Source: Thamnidium elegans (taxonomy: Eukaryota > Mucoromycota > Mucoromycetes > Mucorales > Mucoraceae). From it: a stretch of 64,000 nucleotides of DNA. Positions 23,584 through 34,712 of the stretch are shown here, piece by piece. A program made the translations under genes and the position numbers. The stretch is from positions 2,232,001 through 2,296,000 of the forward strand of contig JAIXMG010000001.1 of NCBI GenBank assembly GCA_025201345.1, in the 5' to 3' direction. Below the pieces are notes generated by a model that had not been told where the DNA came from, made no database searches, and saw nothing but the letters and a program-made list of their open reading frames with translations. Each line of letters opens with the position of its first letter. Position 1 is the stretch's first letter.

Positions 23584-23920
23584 AATCGTTGTCTAAAAAC
23601 CATTGCTTCTCATTAGTAAAAAATACTCAGTTTTAAGGAATATGCCTTTCAAATTGTAGTCTGTTTCCATGCGATTCTAACCATGCTATTTGTTACTATA
23701 GTTAATTAAACGGTTTCTGTTTTTTTCTAACTTTTTACTTTTATGACGAAATGAAAAAAAAAATGTCTATTCTTATAAAATCAATAAAATAAAAATAACA
23801 GAAACTGTTTAATTAACCATAGTAACAAATAGCATGGTTAGAATTGCATGGAAACGCGCTACATATTTAGAAGCATTTTATTTTATGCCCATGTACTTTT
23901 ATTAACAAGAAATAATGATT
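23584..23920. mobile_element. Palindromic MITE-like element 2 (diverged copy)
   Basis: Shares the loop and both arm sequences of the element at 14469-14790. The inner 70 bp of the arms (around 23678-23730 and 23796-23850) still pair well. The outer left arm (23584-23675) has decayed, while the right arm to 23920 remains close to element 1. It is therefore older than, or less converted than, element 1. No coding frame is present. Confidence 0.8.
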
Positions 23921-23949
23921 CAAAATACTAAAAAAAAAAAAAAAGGGAG

Positions 23950-24132
23950 TTCTTGGTACACGTTCTATTTACGTTCTTATATAAAAATGATTAAATAGAT
24001 AGCATGAGCAAATAAACCGACTATTTTATCAATCTAATAAGTATTTATTTTATCTTTTTTCTATTAAAAAAAATCACTTTTCTTTCTTTTGCATGTCTTT
24101 TCTGAACGTGTAAACAAAACGTGTACCAAGAA
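23950..24132. mobile_element. 183-bp element with inverted terminal repeats
   Basis: TTCTTGGTACACGTT at 23950-23964 is exactly mirrored by its reverse complement at 24118-24132. Imperfect pairing continues inwards for about 10 more bases (TTTACGTTC against GAACGTGTAAA). The interior is AT-rich and non-coding. Size and structure suggest a different MITE family. No target-site duplication is obvious. Confidence 0.55.
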
Positions 24133-24287
24133 TTACCCTTATTATATTACGTAGCAATTTTTTTTGCAATCAAACACATACTCAATTTAATAAAGAACTT
24201 CAAGCATGTCCCCAGTCCAAATACACGCTAACAAACGGCTCAATATTTAATAGATGGATCAACTTATGTTGTCACCTACAACCCCCC

Positions 24288-25025
24288 CCCCCCTGACTAG
24301 ATAACTCAACACAGGAACAGAATACAGATGATCCAGTAGTCTCACCACCATGGCGGAAATAGTATGGATTGAGAAACATGTTATTTCGAAGGAAAAGGGG
24401 TATCATCTATTTTTTTTTTTTTAATACTGGATATATATATTTATACACTTTGTCATAATGTTCCATTTTATTTTCGAAAAATGTACCACCGAGTTCAAAA
24501 AATGTTCGATTTGAGAGTCGATGTACTGTACAAAAAAAATGTGGCTAAATACGTAAACTCTTGAGTTTCGTCTAGTAGTTTCTTTTTTAAAAGAGAGAGA
24601 GTATGCTTTTAGCTTTGATCTATTTTTTCAATAACCGATGATATAAGTTTAATAAGTCACTTTTATCAAATCATTTGAGGCTCGGAATGTTTATATCTTG
24701 TCAAAGTTTAAGATACTCGGAAGGAAAAAGGATATAAATTTCCTTTATTAGGCCAAGCAACTTCTAACCTTTTACTAGGCAACTTACTAGTGGAAAACTG
24801 CGGAGATGCCAATTTTTGGGGCATGATGTTTAAAAAAAAATTATACTTTTGAGATCAAGTAAAAGATGTACGTTAATATCAACTGTACGCGTCTCAATAT
24901 ATGATTGGTGGGGAAATTAATTGTTTTTTTTCTGAGTGTGGTGACAGCTCAAGCATCGCATTTTATTAGTATGTCTTTTTACCCCTTCTTCTAGTCTAGA
25001 TCATGATTTTCTTCTTAGAAAAAAA
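24288..25025 (-). repeat. Dispersed repeat, copy B (inverted relative to copy A)
   Basis: Reverse complement of 13988-14430, plus an internal segment of about 300 bp (around 24524-24828) absent from copy A. The two outer blocks align with copy A at high identity by eye. A C run (24283-24294) marks the same end where copy A has its G run. Short CATCA/CATCG words flank the extra segment and could be a target duplication. Confidence 0.75.
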
Positions 25026-25300
25026 GACTATTGAATTCAACAAAGCTGTAAATAAATAAAGTTAAAGGAGTGAACGTAGGACTCTCAAAAGACGTGAACA
25101 AAGAAAAAATTACGCTGTTTAAATTAAGTATTTCATGTCGTGTAATTCCAAATAAATTACTTTCGCCCTTTTTGTCCTATTTTTTTTTTTTTTTTTTTTT
25201 TTTTTCGGTTTCGTGTGTTGCTTTGTAAATAGAAAAAAAAAAGAGAGAGAGGAAATTTTGAATCCCCCCTTCTTAATACAATAAATAATAATAAAAAAAA

Positions 25301-28300
25301 ATGTCGACGTTAGCGGTAGGGAAGACAACACCCTCAGCGAAAGCATCTCGTCAATCTGTCGAACAAGTGGCAAGTGATTTTAATACTGATCCCAATCGAG
25401 GGTTATATTCTTCTGATGTGCTCGGATTGCGTGCATTGTATGGTTCGAACGAATTAGAAGCTGACGATGAGGAGTCTCTTTTCAGTAAGTTTATAGGTTC
25501 TTTTAAAGATCCCCTCATCTTGTTACTTCTCGGTTCCGCTGTTATCTCTGTCCTTATGGGTCAAATCGACGATGCTATCAGTATCACCATGGTAACGTAC
25601 TAAACATATAAGTATATAATCCATGTTTTGTTTTGACGTATTTCTCTTTTTTTTTTCTTTTCTTGTAGGCTATTATGATTGTAGTTACAGGTAAAAAGAA
25701 AAAACCTAAGTATAGAGGAATAGTTTAATTAATCTATTTTATATAGTTGCTTTTATCCAAGAATATCGGTCGGAAAAGTCATTGGAGGCTTTAAATAAAT
25801 TAGTACCACATCATTGTCATTTAGTTAGGTAAGAAAAAAAAAACCGAAAAAAAAAGAAAAAAAAAAACTGGTATTCAAAAGAAAAGTATAGAGATGGGCA
25901 ACTTTGTGATGTTTTAGCAAATGACTTGGTTCCTGGTGATGTAGTTCATTTCGGTTTTGGTGATCGTATTCCAGCAGATTGTAGATTAACAAACTGCGTT
26001 GGTTTAGAAATTGACGAATCCAATTTGACAGGAGAAAACAGGCCTCGTCGTAAGTTTTCGGAAGCTATTTCATCTACTTCGTTTGGAGAATTAGCATTGA
26101 ACGAAAGAGAGAATATTGCATTTATGGGTACACTTGTACGTCAAGGACGTGGTGAAGGTATTGTTGTTGCTACTGGAAAGAGCACCGAATTTGGCCATGT
26201 ATTTGCTTTGATGCAAGAAGTAGAGGTTAGAAAGACTCCTCTTCAAATCAGTATGAATGATTTAGGAAAGCAATTGAGTATGTTCTCATTTGCTGTTATT
26301 GGTGTTATCGTATTAATTGGTGTAATTCAAAAGAGAAGTTGGCTGGATATGTTTACTATCGGTGTTAGTTTGGCCGTGGCTGCTATTCCTGAAGGCTTAC
26401 CTATCGTTGTTACTGTCACTTTGGCTTTAGGTGTACTCCGTATGGCAAATAGAAAGGCTATTGTTAAGCAATTACCTTCGGTCGAAACATTAGGTAGTGT
26501 CAATGTGGTATGTGCTGATAAAACCGGTACTTTGACTGTCAATCAAATGACTGTCACCAATGTCTTTACTGCTGAAAACCAAGAAACATTTGATTATGAA
26601 TATAAAGTACCTCAAAATATGTCAGAAGCTTTGCGTCAAACACTTCGCATTGGTATGTTGACATATAAAAAAAAGAGATCGACAAAATAATTATAATGTC
26701 TAATGCAGAAATATGTTCTATTTAGGTAACCTGTGTAACAATTCACAAATTGGCGAAGGTGGCAAAATTTTCGGCCAGCCCACTGAAATGGCGTTATTAG
26801 ATGTAGTACTCCGTAGCGGTATGCAGGACGAGCGTATGGTAAATATTTACTTTTTTGTATATTTATTTAAATAACCAAAAACTAATATATGTTTGTTATT
26901 ATTGTTAGCATTACGATCGCCTTGATGAAGTGCCCTTTAACTCAGATGTCAAATATATGTCAGTTACCTGTCGCGAAAAAGATGATCATACTTCTGCTGG
27001 AACAATTTATATTAAGGGTGCAACAGAAGTAATTATCGATAAATGTACAACTTATTATACTTCTGGTTATACCAGAGTACCTTTTACACCAGCATTGAAG
27101 GAATCTGTGGTTCAACACGTTGCAGCCATGAGTTCTCATGGTCTTCGTGTACTTAGTACTGCATTTGGCGAAAACGAAAACGATTTATGTTATACTGGAT
27201 TTTTAGCTGTTCATGATCCTCCACGTCCTGGTGTCGGTGATGCCATTAAAAAATTAATACAAGGTGGTGTCAAGGTAGTTATGATTACTGGTGATGCTGA
27301 AGCTACTGCCATGTCTATCGCTCGTCGTTTATGTATCCCTACTAACGCTAAAGGAAGTTGTTTGACTGGTTACGATATTGAAAATATGTCTGATCGTCAA
27401 CTTCAAGAAATGATTCATACCGTATCTGTATTCGCTCGTACTACACCAAAGCATAAATTAGCTATTGTTCGCGCATTCCAAGAAACTGGTGCAGTTGTTG
27501 CTATGACTGGTGACGGTGTTAATGATGCACCTGCTTTAAAAATGGCTGATATCGGTATTTCTATGGGTAAAAGTGGTACAGATGTTTCAAAGGAAGCTTC
27601 TGATATGATTTTGGTTGATGATGATTTCTCTACTATTTTACATGCTATTGAGGAAGGAAAGGCTATCTTTTATAATATTCAAAATTTCTTAACTTTCCAG
27701 TTAAGTACAAGTATTTCTGCTCTCTCTTTAATTGCTATCTCTACATTATTTGGTCTCAAGACACCTTTAAATCCTATGCAAATTCTTTGGATTAATATCA
27801 TTATGGATGGTCCTCCTGCTCAATCTCTTGGTGTTGAACCTGTGGATCCTGAAATCATGAAGAAGCCTCCAAGATCTCGTAATTCCAACATTTTAACTAG
27901 ACCTTTGATCACCCGTGTATTGACTGCTGCATTTATTGTCACTACGGGTACTATGTTTATGTATATTTCTGAAATGGCTGATGGCGTTGTTACCAACAAG
28001 GACGCAACCATGGTAATTAACTTACATACAATTTTTTTTTTTTAATAATTACTAACCTTTTTTTTTTTATATAGACATTTACCACTTTTGTATTCTTTGA
28101 TATGTTTAATGCTTTAGCCTGTAGATCAGAAAAGCAATCCATATTCACAGTCGGTTTCTTTTCCAACAAAATGTTTAATTTAGCTGTAGGAGGATCTCTT
28201 TTGGCTCAAATGTTTGTTATTTATGTTCCCTTTTTCCAAAGTATTTTCCAAACCGAAGCACTTTCTTTATACGAGTTAGCAAAGATTATTATGGTCACAA

Positions 28301-28431
28301 GTACCGTATTTTGGGCCGATGAAATTAAAAAAATGATCCGTAAAAAGGGTTTGGGCATTACGAGATCTGCTGGATCATATCGTATTGTTCATACTGCTGA
28401 AGATATTGAAGAAGCCATTGATCTCGTCTAG
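25301..28431 (+). CDS. pmr1: Golgi Ca2+/Mn2+ P-type ATPase (SPCA, Pmr1-like)
   Basis: Seven exons (25301-25591, 25669-25690, 25747-25828, 25892-26652, 26726-26838, 26909-28012, 28075-28431) give 909 residues, close to yeast Pmr1 (950). Exon 2 is only 22 nt. P-type motifs are complete: LTGEN in the actuator domain, [12 protein letters not shown] with the phosphorylated Asp, and [20 protein letters not shown] in the hinge. Ion-site helices also match the SPCA subfamily: [18 protein letters not shown] in M4 and [20 protein letters not shown] in M6, whose Asn/Asp ligands are present. It pumps Ca and Mn into the Golgi for secretion and glycosylation. There is no N-terminal EF hand. The start at 25301 follows an A-rich leader and lies just downstream of repeat copy B. 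Confidence 0.95.
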
Positions 28432-28620
28432 ACTATGTTATAATACCACAACTTTTTTCAGATCCTCATGTAGAATTACCCTTTTCTCCCTTTTTTTAAA
28501 AAAAAGTTATTTTTTTTTTTCAATACTTAAAAAAAAAGCCTCCAATAGAATAAACATTTATATTTTAAAAACTATGATTTTAAAAATCAGCTTCTTCTTC
28601 TTTATAATTTTACTACGCAT

Positions 28621-29438
28621 ATGGACGTCTTTAAAGACTTTGACGTTCTATGGCTACAATCCACTCCCGCTATTGCTGCCTTATTTTACCATAAATATTT
28701 ACGAGACTCTCATGCTCTTTATTGCCCTGACGATGACAATGAACCAATGAACTCTAGACACATTGCTCGATTCATTCTTCAAGTTATGGATTCCGTAAGT
28801 TTTTTTTTCCTTCAACAATAACCGCAACCCCCTCCCCGCTCCTAACACTAGTCGTTTTAGAATGAAAAAAAGAAAATTGCAGTTCATTTCATGACGCCAT
28901 GTACAATCAAAAGACAAGAAACAATTATTAACTTTATGAAGAAAAGTAGAAAGACACTTTCTTGTTACTGTCTTGCTATTCCCACAACCGAATACCAGGC
29001 CAATTTATTATTAGGATGGTCAGTGGAACTGGGTGACCCGTTATGGAAGAGACGCTGTGCTTTACCCCTTGATACAGAATATTTTGTTTCATCAGCTCCT
29101 CCTACAGTTAAAAGTGGTTATTCAGATTGGACAGAGTTTAATGAAAACTGTGTTATATCCAATGAAAAGTTTAGCAAGAGAGGATTGATTGTAGACTTGA
29201 CAAAGGATATGGCAACCTTCAATTTAGAGGAAGGACTATGTTTCAATAAGGGTATTGATAGTGCTGTTAAGGGTTTGATCAATGCTTCCAATTCATCCCC
29301 GAGGTAACTAATTCATTTACAGTTTAGTTTATCGATCTTAAACGCTAATTGTTTTTTATTGGTAGTACAATGATATGGATTATTGACGAATGTAAATTGT
29401 ACGGAGATGGTATCAAAAATGCATTACAAGAAAGGTAT

Positions 29439-29481
<43 letters not shown>

Positions 29482-31990
29482 ATGAGTTGTCATATATGAA
29501 ACACATATTAACTTCTTTTTTTTTTTTTCTAAATTTTTGTAGAAGAGAAGATTTATTACCACGACATAGAAAAGCGCTTAAAGCTTCAGTAGAATCATTT
29601 GAATCTTCTTTGCCAATTTATTGCTATATTCTTGACTATTTTAATTCTGAAAGAACTACCTTAATAAACTGTCTTGCTCAGTACGTAATTCAACCCCCAA
29701 AAAAAAAGACTAAGCTAATCATGCTTAACATATATAGGATTCAGCATAGACATCATATATGTTATTCAAATTCAATCATACTCAAAGGAGTCAACGACGA
29801 TTTATTTGCACAGAATAATTTAAACATCAAGGTGGTATACCTCAATACCATGGCTATTTATAACGAATCAAAGTGGAAAGATATGTTGTAAGTTTTATAT
29901 CAACGTATTATGAAAAACTACAAAAAGAAATACTAACTGTGAAACTAGTTTGACTGATTTGAAAAAGATAAATAGTAAAGGTCTTGATGGTTTTCATTAT
30001 ATTTCTCCTGATACATTGTAAGAAAAAAAAAATCAAAGGAAATTATGCCACCTTTCAGTATTCATTAAAAAAGAATTAGTACCCGGTGGAGACATATTTC
30101 ATGTTAAGCTAGGTACGATGAAACTGGAAGTTGGCTGTATAATCAAGATAATTAACCCGTTATTTATAGAGGCATTGAAAGTGTACCCGAGAAATACAAG
30201 ATACCTTTATTAACACTTGATAATACTGGTCCTCTTACTATTTCGGAGTCCATTGGTAATGATGGCACGGCGCATAGAGTTTCGGCTCAGGTATGCGTTT
30301 CTTTTTTTAAAAATACGTAACAGTAACTTACTTTTATATGTAGTCATTAGATGTATTTAACAAATGGGCAAAATTAATGATGGAATATATACCCAAAGAT
30401 GATACTACCGAAGATGAACAAGACGTATCGACCGACATATTTGAAAGAGTAGCGCAATCCATGACGACCGAAAAAATACAATCTTTTCTGAACAACATGA
30501 GGTCGTATGAAAAGGGACGATTGATACTTGATACCATTTTTGATACTGGTTATGACCTAGACACTAACTGTGTTACTATTGAAGCCCGAGCCAAAATCAG
30601 TTCGTCAACTATTCACTATATCTCTGTCGTATTTGACCCAGATGCATCTATTCGAAAGGGGTCTTGTGATTGTGCTGTTGGTAGATCAGGAAGCTGTAAA
30701 CATTTTGCTGCTACGCTCATTTACTTCAAAGAACATCCTGATCGATTTAAATTAAAAAAGCCTTTTGAATGGGGTTATAGTTTTCAAAGTGATTCAACAT
30801 CTTCCTCAAAGAAAAGATCTTCGCAGGAAGATGAAAGTGATAGCAATGATAGTAAAAAGAAAAAGATTTTAATAGAAGACAAAAATAGGTTCTCTTTTGA
30901 AGGAAAGGAAAAGGGATATGATTCGGTAAAATATCATAGTCCAACTTGAAGAAAAAAAAAGAATCTAATGTATTTTATTATATAGGAAGCAACAGTGCCA
31001 TATGACCCTGAAAGCACCGACAAAGATTCAAGTTCGTTTAATTTATACGGTTCTAATTCTAGCGAACTTCACGTTGCAGTAGAGCATGAAGTAAGTGTTA
31101 TGCTATTTAATTATATTGAAAAAAAACCAGTTATTAACTAGATTATGTAGTATTCTGTCCATGCCTCGGGTAGCTCAGACAGTATCGGTCACTCATCATC
31201 ATCGGCCACTCTACCATCCATTCACAGTTCATCCAGTAAATCTCTATCACTTAACAGCTCGTCCAGTAAAAAATCATCCTACTCTTACCCAACATGTACC
31301 ACATCATCACTATCTGGAGATGCAAGTTTAGCTCCTGTTATTGAAGAAAGCCAAGAACAAGACTATTCTTATGATGAAGGGTATGTTCAACACGTGTCTG
31401 TTGTAAATTCTTCTAGACAAAGCCCTGTTTACGTCACTGCGGAAGAAGGAACACAAGCAGAGGGCTCTAATACCAGATCTTATCACACCAATGATGCACC
31501 TGCCCAGCATTATCAAACAAGTGAAGCGCCCACACAACCTTATAAGTATAACGAAGATGATGAAACTCAGACGTATGATACATGCGAAGGTGCTACACAA
31601 CCGTACGATTTTAATGAACAAGCATCGACACAACAATATGAAACATGTGAGGCGCCCACTCAGGCTTACAGTTACAACGATCAAGGTTCAACACAGCAGT
31701 ACGACACATGTGAGGGATCCACACAACAATACGTTGAAAGTGCATTATCTAGCTATCATGCCGCTGCCACACAACCTTATGACTATGAAGAATTTTCATT
31801 ACAATCTGAAAGCCAAACCATGGTCACTACTCGTCATGAAGTGATAGAAGTTTTTAGCAGTTCTTCTGGTCATGAAAATAAAAGTAGCGAAGAAAAGAAA
31901 AGTAGTGCTGAAGAAAGTAGCAATAATGAAGAAAGTAGTAGAAGAAGTGCAAACCCTATTGTCTATCTTGACGATGACGATTCTGAATAG
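28621..31990 (+). CDS. SWIM zinc-finger protein with TQxY array and SUMO-interacting-like motifs
   Basis: Ten exons (28621-28794, 28861-29303, 29366-29434, 29543-29680, 29738-29887, 29949-30017, 30170-30290, 30344-30925, 30986-31090, 31151-31990) keep frame and give 896 residues. Residues 1-385 form a folded region I do not recognise. Residues 496-508 are a SWIM zinc finger (C496, C498, C506, H508; CDCAVGRSGSCKH). A lysine/serine-rich patch with KKRSS and KKKK follows, likely nuclear localisation. A Ser-rich stretch comes next, then eight TQxY motifs at about residues 745-827, in two alternating contexts (TQPYxY and TQQYDT). The C-terminus holds VIEVFSSSS and ends IVYLDDDDSE, both like SUMO-interacting motifs. 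SWIM domains bind DNA or proteins, and Shu2/Sws1 uses one in recombination. A DNA-damage role is inference. Intron 6 contains a cryptic open segment, so splicing there is less sure. Confidence 0.8.
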
Positions 31991-32557
31991 AATATAAATT
32001 ACCTTTTATTTGAATTCCCTTGTCTTTTTTATTTTAATACATAACGTGCAACCAGACTTAAACCTACAAATTTTTTCGAGTCGGGTTAAATTTTATTAAA
32101 TTGACCTTGTATACAGGATTGTGAAAAGTAAAAAGGGGTCGCGTCTAAACTAAAGTGCGATACTAAAAAAAGGTGGATTATGTCTATTCTGTTTGTATGT
32201 CCTCCAGAGAATATTCAGACACTTGCTAGTATCTGAAATACACCACTTTTTTTTTTAACAAGACATATATTGAAAATAATATAATATTCGCTTACAGATT
32301 ATCTGTTAGGGATTGGAAAATATCAATGATATCGAGGAGAAACTTCAAAAAAAAAAAAAAAACTCAATAAGCACAAAATTATATTATTTTTTTCTGAATT
32401 CGCTCAATCCCAGACTACGTGAGTACCTTGTGTCAATAACATAGATAGTTCTATGCCCAAATAAATGTATCTCCAAAAATATATACACCGTGATGTTATA
32501 ATAATTAGAAAAATTCAATGAGAAACGATTTTTTTTTTTTTCAAAAGGAGCTTTTTT
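31991..32557. other. Intergenic, no gene seen
   Basis: AT-rich spacer between the SWIM gene and a transposase relic. It holds A and T runs (32347-32362, 32529-32540) and no recognisable site. The right part may include a decayed terminal repeat of the adjacent element. Confidence 0.4.
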
Positions 32558-34111
32558 TTATTGAATATCCAAATCAGAAGGGATTCTAACTTTTCTGTGA
32601 GATAGATATTTTTTTTCTACAAATTTTTTAACTATCTGAACTACTTCACGACCATCGCTACATTTGCTGTATGCTTCTATGTATTCCATCGATCTTCTAA
32701 AATACCGTCTGATATGAGCTAAGTTACCAGCTTTGTCGAGGAATGCATCTATATTATTTTCTAGTGATTTAAAACTATAATCACATTTCAATCTAGCCTC
32801 ACGCTTCGCTCCGCCCCAGTACATCTCAATCCAATTACACTCGCAGTGATACTTTGGATAAAGTTCAAAAATGTGACCAGCATCTTCAATTAGTTCTTGT
32901 AAGGCCGATTTCTGTTCTTTAAAATCACTTCGAGATTCTAAAAAGTGTCGAGCACAACAAATCAAACCAACGCCAGGTTCTGGCGACAATTCAACTTCCA
33001 GGGTTTACCATCGATAGCATGGCCAATCCACTGCTTTCTCTCCTCCAAGTTTTTTGTTATGCCCTTAAGGTAACGGACTGTCTTGGTTTTGCGGTAACCT
33101 CGTTTATCCAAAGACTTGATTTCTTTTTCATAAAAGAAAGTTTGGTCCATTTGGTCTTTGTTGGTCCTCACGTTCGTAAGCATCGAAGTAAATGGTTTTT
33201 TCATTTTTCCGGTATAAGTAACCCCATTCCTGGAGATATTTGCTAATTGTACTAATACAGACTGATCTGCCTGTTACACCTAAAACGGAAGGAACGACAA
33301 CTTCTTCAATATACTTCTTAATTACAACTAAGGAACGCTCTGCAGGTTTGGTTTTTCTTATCTCATCAAGAATCATCAAGAATCATCATTTTAATAATCG
33401 GAATCATTTAAGAAAGATGTTCTTTTTGTATGAACACCTTGAGAATGATTCGACAACTTGCCTTCTCTTAAAAACTCCTTTGCCCAAGCGACAATGGTTT
33501 CAGCACGATAGAACTTGTTGTTCTTTTTCCAAAACACTTCAGCTGCAGCAAAAGAAGCTTCGCCTACCTTCTTTCCTTCCAATCTCTTTGAGAAGTAATG
33601 ACTGATGGAGAGATAGCGTACATAATTGTACGAATCCACGTTACTACCTTCCCGCTTCGAGTTCATTACAACTTTTGTAAACTCTTCAAGTTTAGCGAAC
33701 ATACTTCTAATTTTGATCAATTCAATTTCGCTGCGACTATACTTAATTTCATGAGTAATCGGGCTAGGAGCAGAAGAAGAAGTGGTGAATCCGAAACAGG
33801 TAAGCTTCTGTCTATCATCGACAGCATCAGCTTGCTTGAGATTCCTCCATGCTGTTGTTTTAGAAGTTCCCTTATAAACAAGGGATCTGTTACTTTTCTT
33901 ACTGGTATCTTTAAGTGTTTCAGCAACAGATTTGTCTAGGTTCTGGCTGATACTATGTGCTTCAATAGGAATCGCCATGTCAATGGTACTTATTTCGCCA
34001 TCAGCAGACATCTCTTCCCAATCTTCAACTTTTTTTTGCTTTTATGAACAGGTTAGTCCCAGACTTGGCTCGGAGCTGAGCTGCTCTTTTCTTTCCTCTT
34101 ACTGGGGGCAT
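32558..34111 (-). pseudogene. Dead DDE transposase (Tc1/mariner-IS630-like family of fungi)
   Basis: Pieces of one transposase appear in successive frames on the minus strand. The N-terminus begins at 34111 (MPPVRGKKRAAQLRAK) and breaks at an A run near 34030. The body (33391-34011) holds SISHYFSKRLEGKKVGEASF. A helix-turn-helix-like stretch (33128-33379) has STISKYLQEWGYLYRKNEKT. The C-terminal catalytic block (32558-32989) has KYHCECNWIEMYWGGAKREA with the final catalytic Glu, and RRYFRRSMEYIEAY. The segment that should carry the first two catalytic acids is mostly missing or scrambled between about 33000 and 33200. At least three frame breaks make it inactive. Terminal inverted repeats are not visible. 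Confidence 0.75.
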
Positions 34112-34228
34112 AATGTTATAATATAATATAAAATGAGTCAAAATTACTAGTAGCTTAGATACTTATTAGTTTAGCGCGCTTTCATTGGTGGGCTTCGTTT
34201 CTAAATTAGCTTTATAATTACAATACAC

Positions 34229-34712
34229 GTTGACTTTGACAGTGATAAGTTTTTTCTTTTATTATTAAAAAAGCAAACTAGACCCATAAGATTTGTTCAA
34301 AAAGGTTTAATAAAGAAGAGCATTTTATTATATTTTTTATAAAATGCCCGAAAAAGACCTTGTCGCTTTGAAAGGTGTGGTTTTAAGCCTGGCACGATAA
34401 TGTCAAATCATGTTTTCTTAAATTTTTTATAGCTTAAAGACAATCCTAAATTAAATTAGAGTTATCAGCTTGGTATGAAATACATAATGTCGATCCCTTC
34501 ATATTACCCCCGCTTGAAAGTGAAAAATATAGGTTGACTTTGACTTTTTTTTTTTTAAAAAAAAAAAGCAAATTGGAGCCAACAGATTTGTCCCGAAAGG
34601 TCCAATAAAGAAAATTCCTCCGTTAGATTTTTTATAAAAGTTCGTAAAAAAAAAGTTTATCGCTCCAAAAAAAAACATTTAAAAATTTACTAGATTAAAA
34701 CCTGGTTGCACG
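34229..34712 (+). repeat. Two diverged direct repeats of about 180 bp
   Basis: Copy 1 (34229-34400) and copy 2 (34533-34712) both open with GTTGACTTTGAC. They then share, in the same order, GCAAAxTxGA, AGATTTGT, AATAAAGAA, TTTTTTATAAAA and TTAAxxCCTGG followed by CACG. About 130 bp separates them. Identity is moderate, so the duplication is old. It may be LTR or transposon debris. Confidence 0.55.

Larger units (their letters stand above)
23321..25300. other. Repeat-filled upstream region of the Ca-ATPase gene
   Basis: No gene is visible. It holds MITE copy 2 (23584-23920), a small inverted-terminal-repeat element (23950-24132), repeat copy B (24288-25025), and a T run (25180-25205). The ATPase start codon follows 275 bp after copy B, so the repeats form part of its upstream region. 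Confidence 0.6.
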
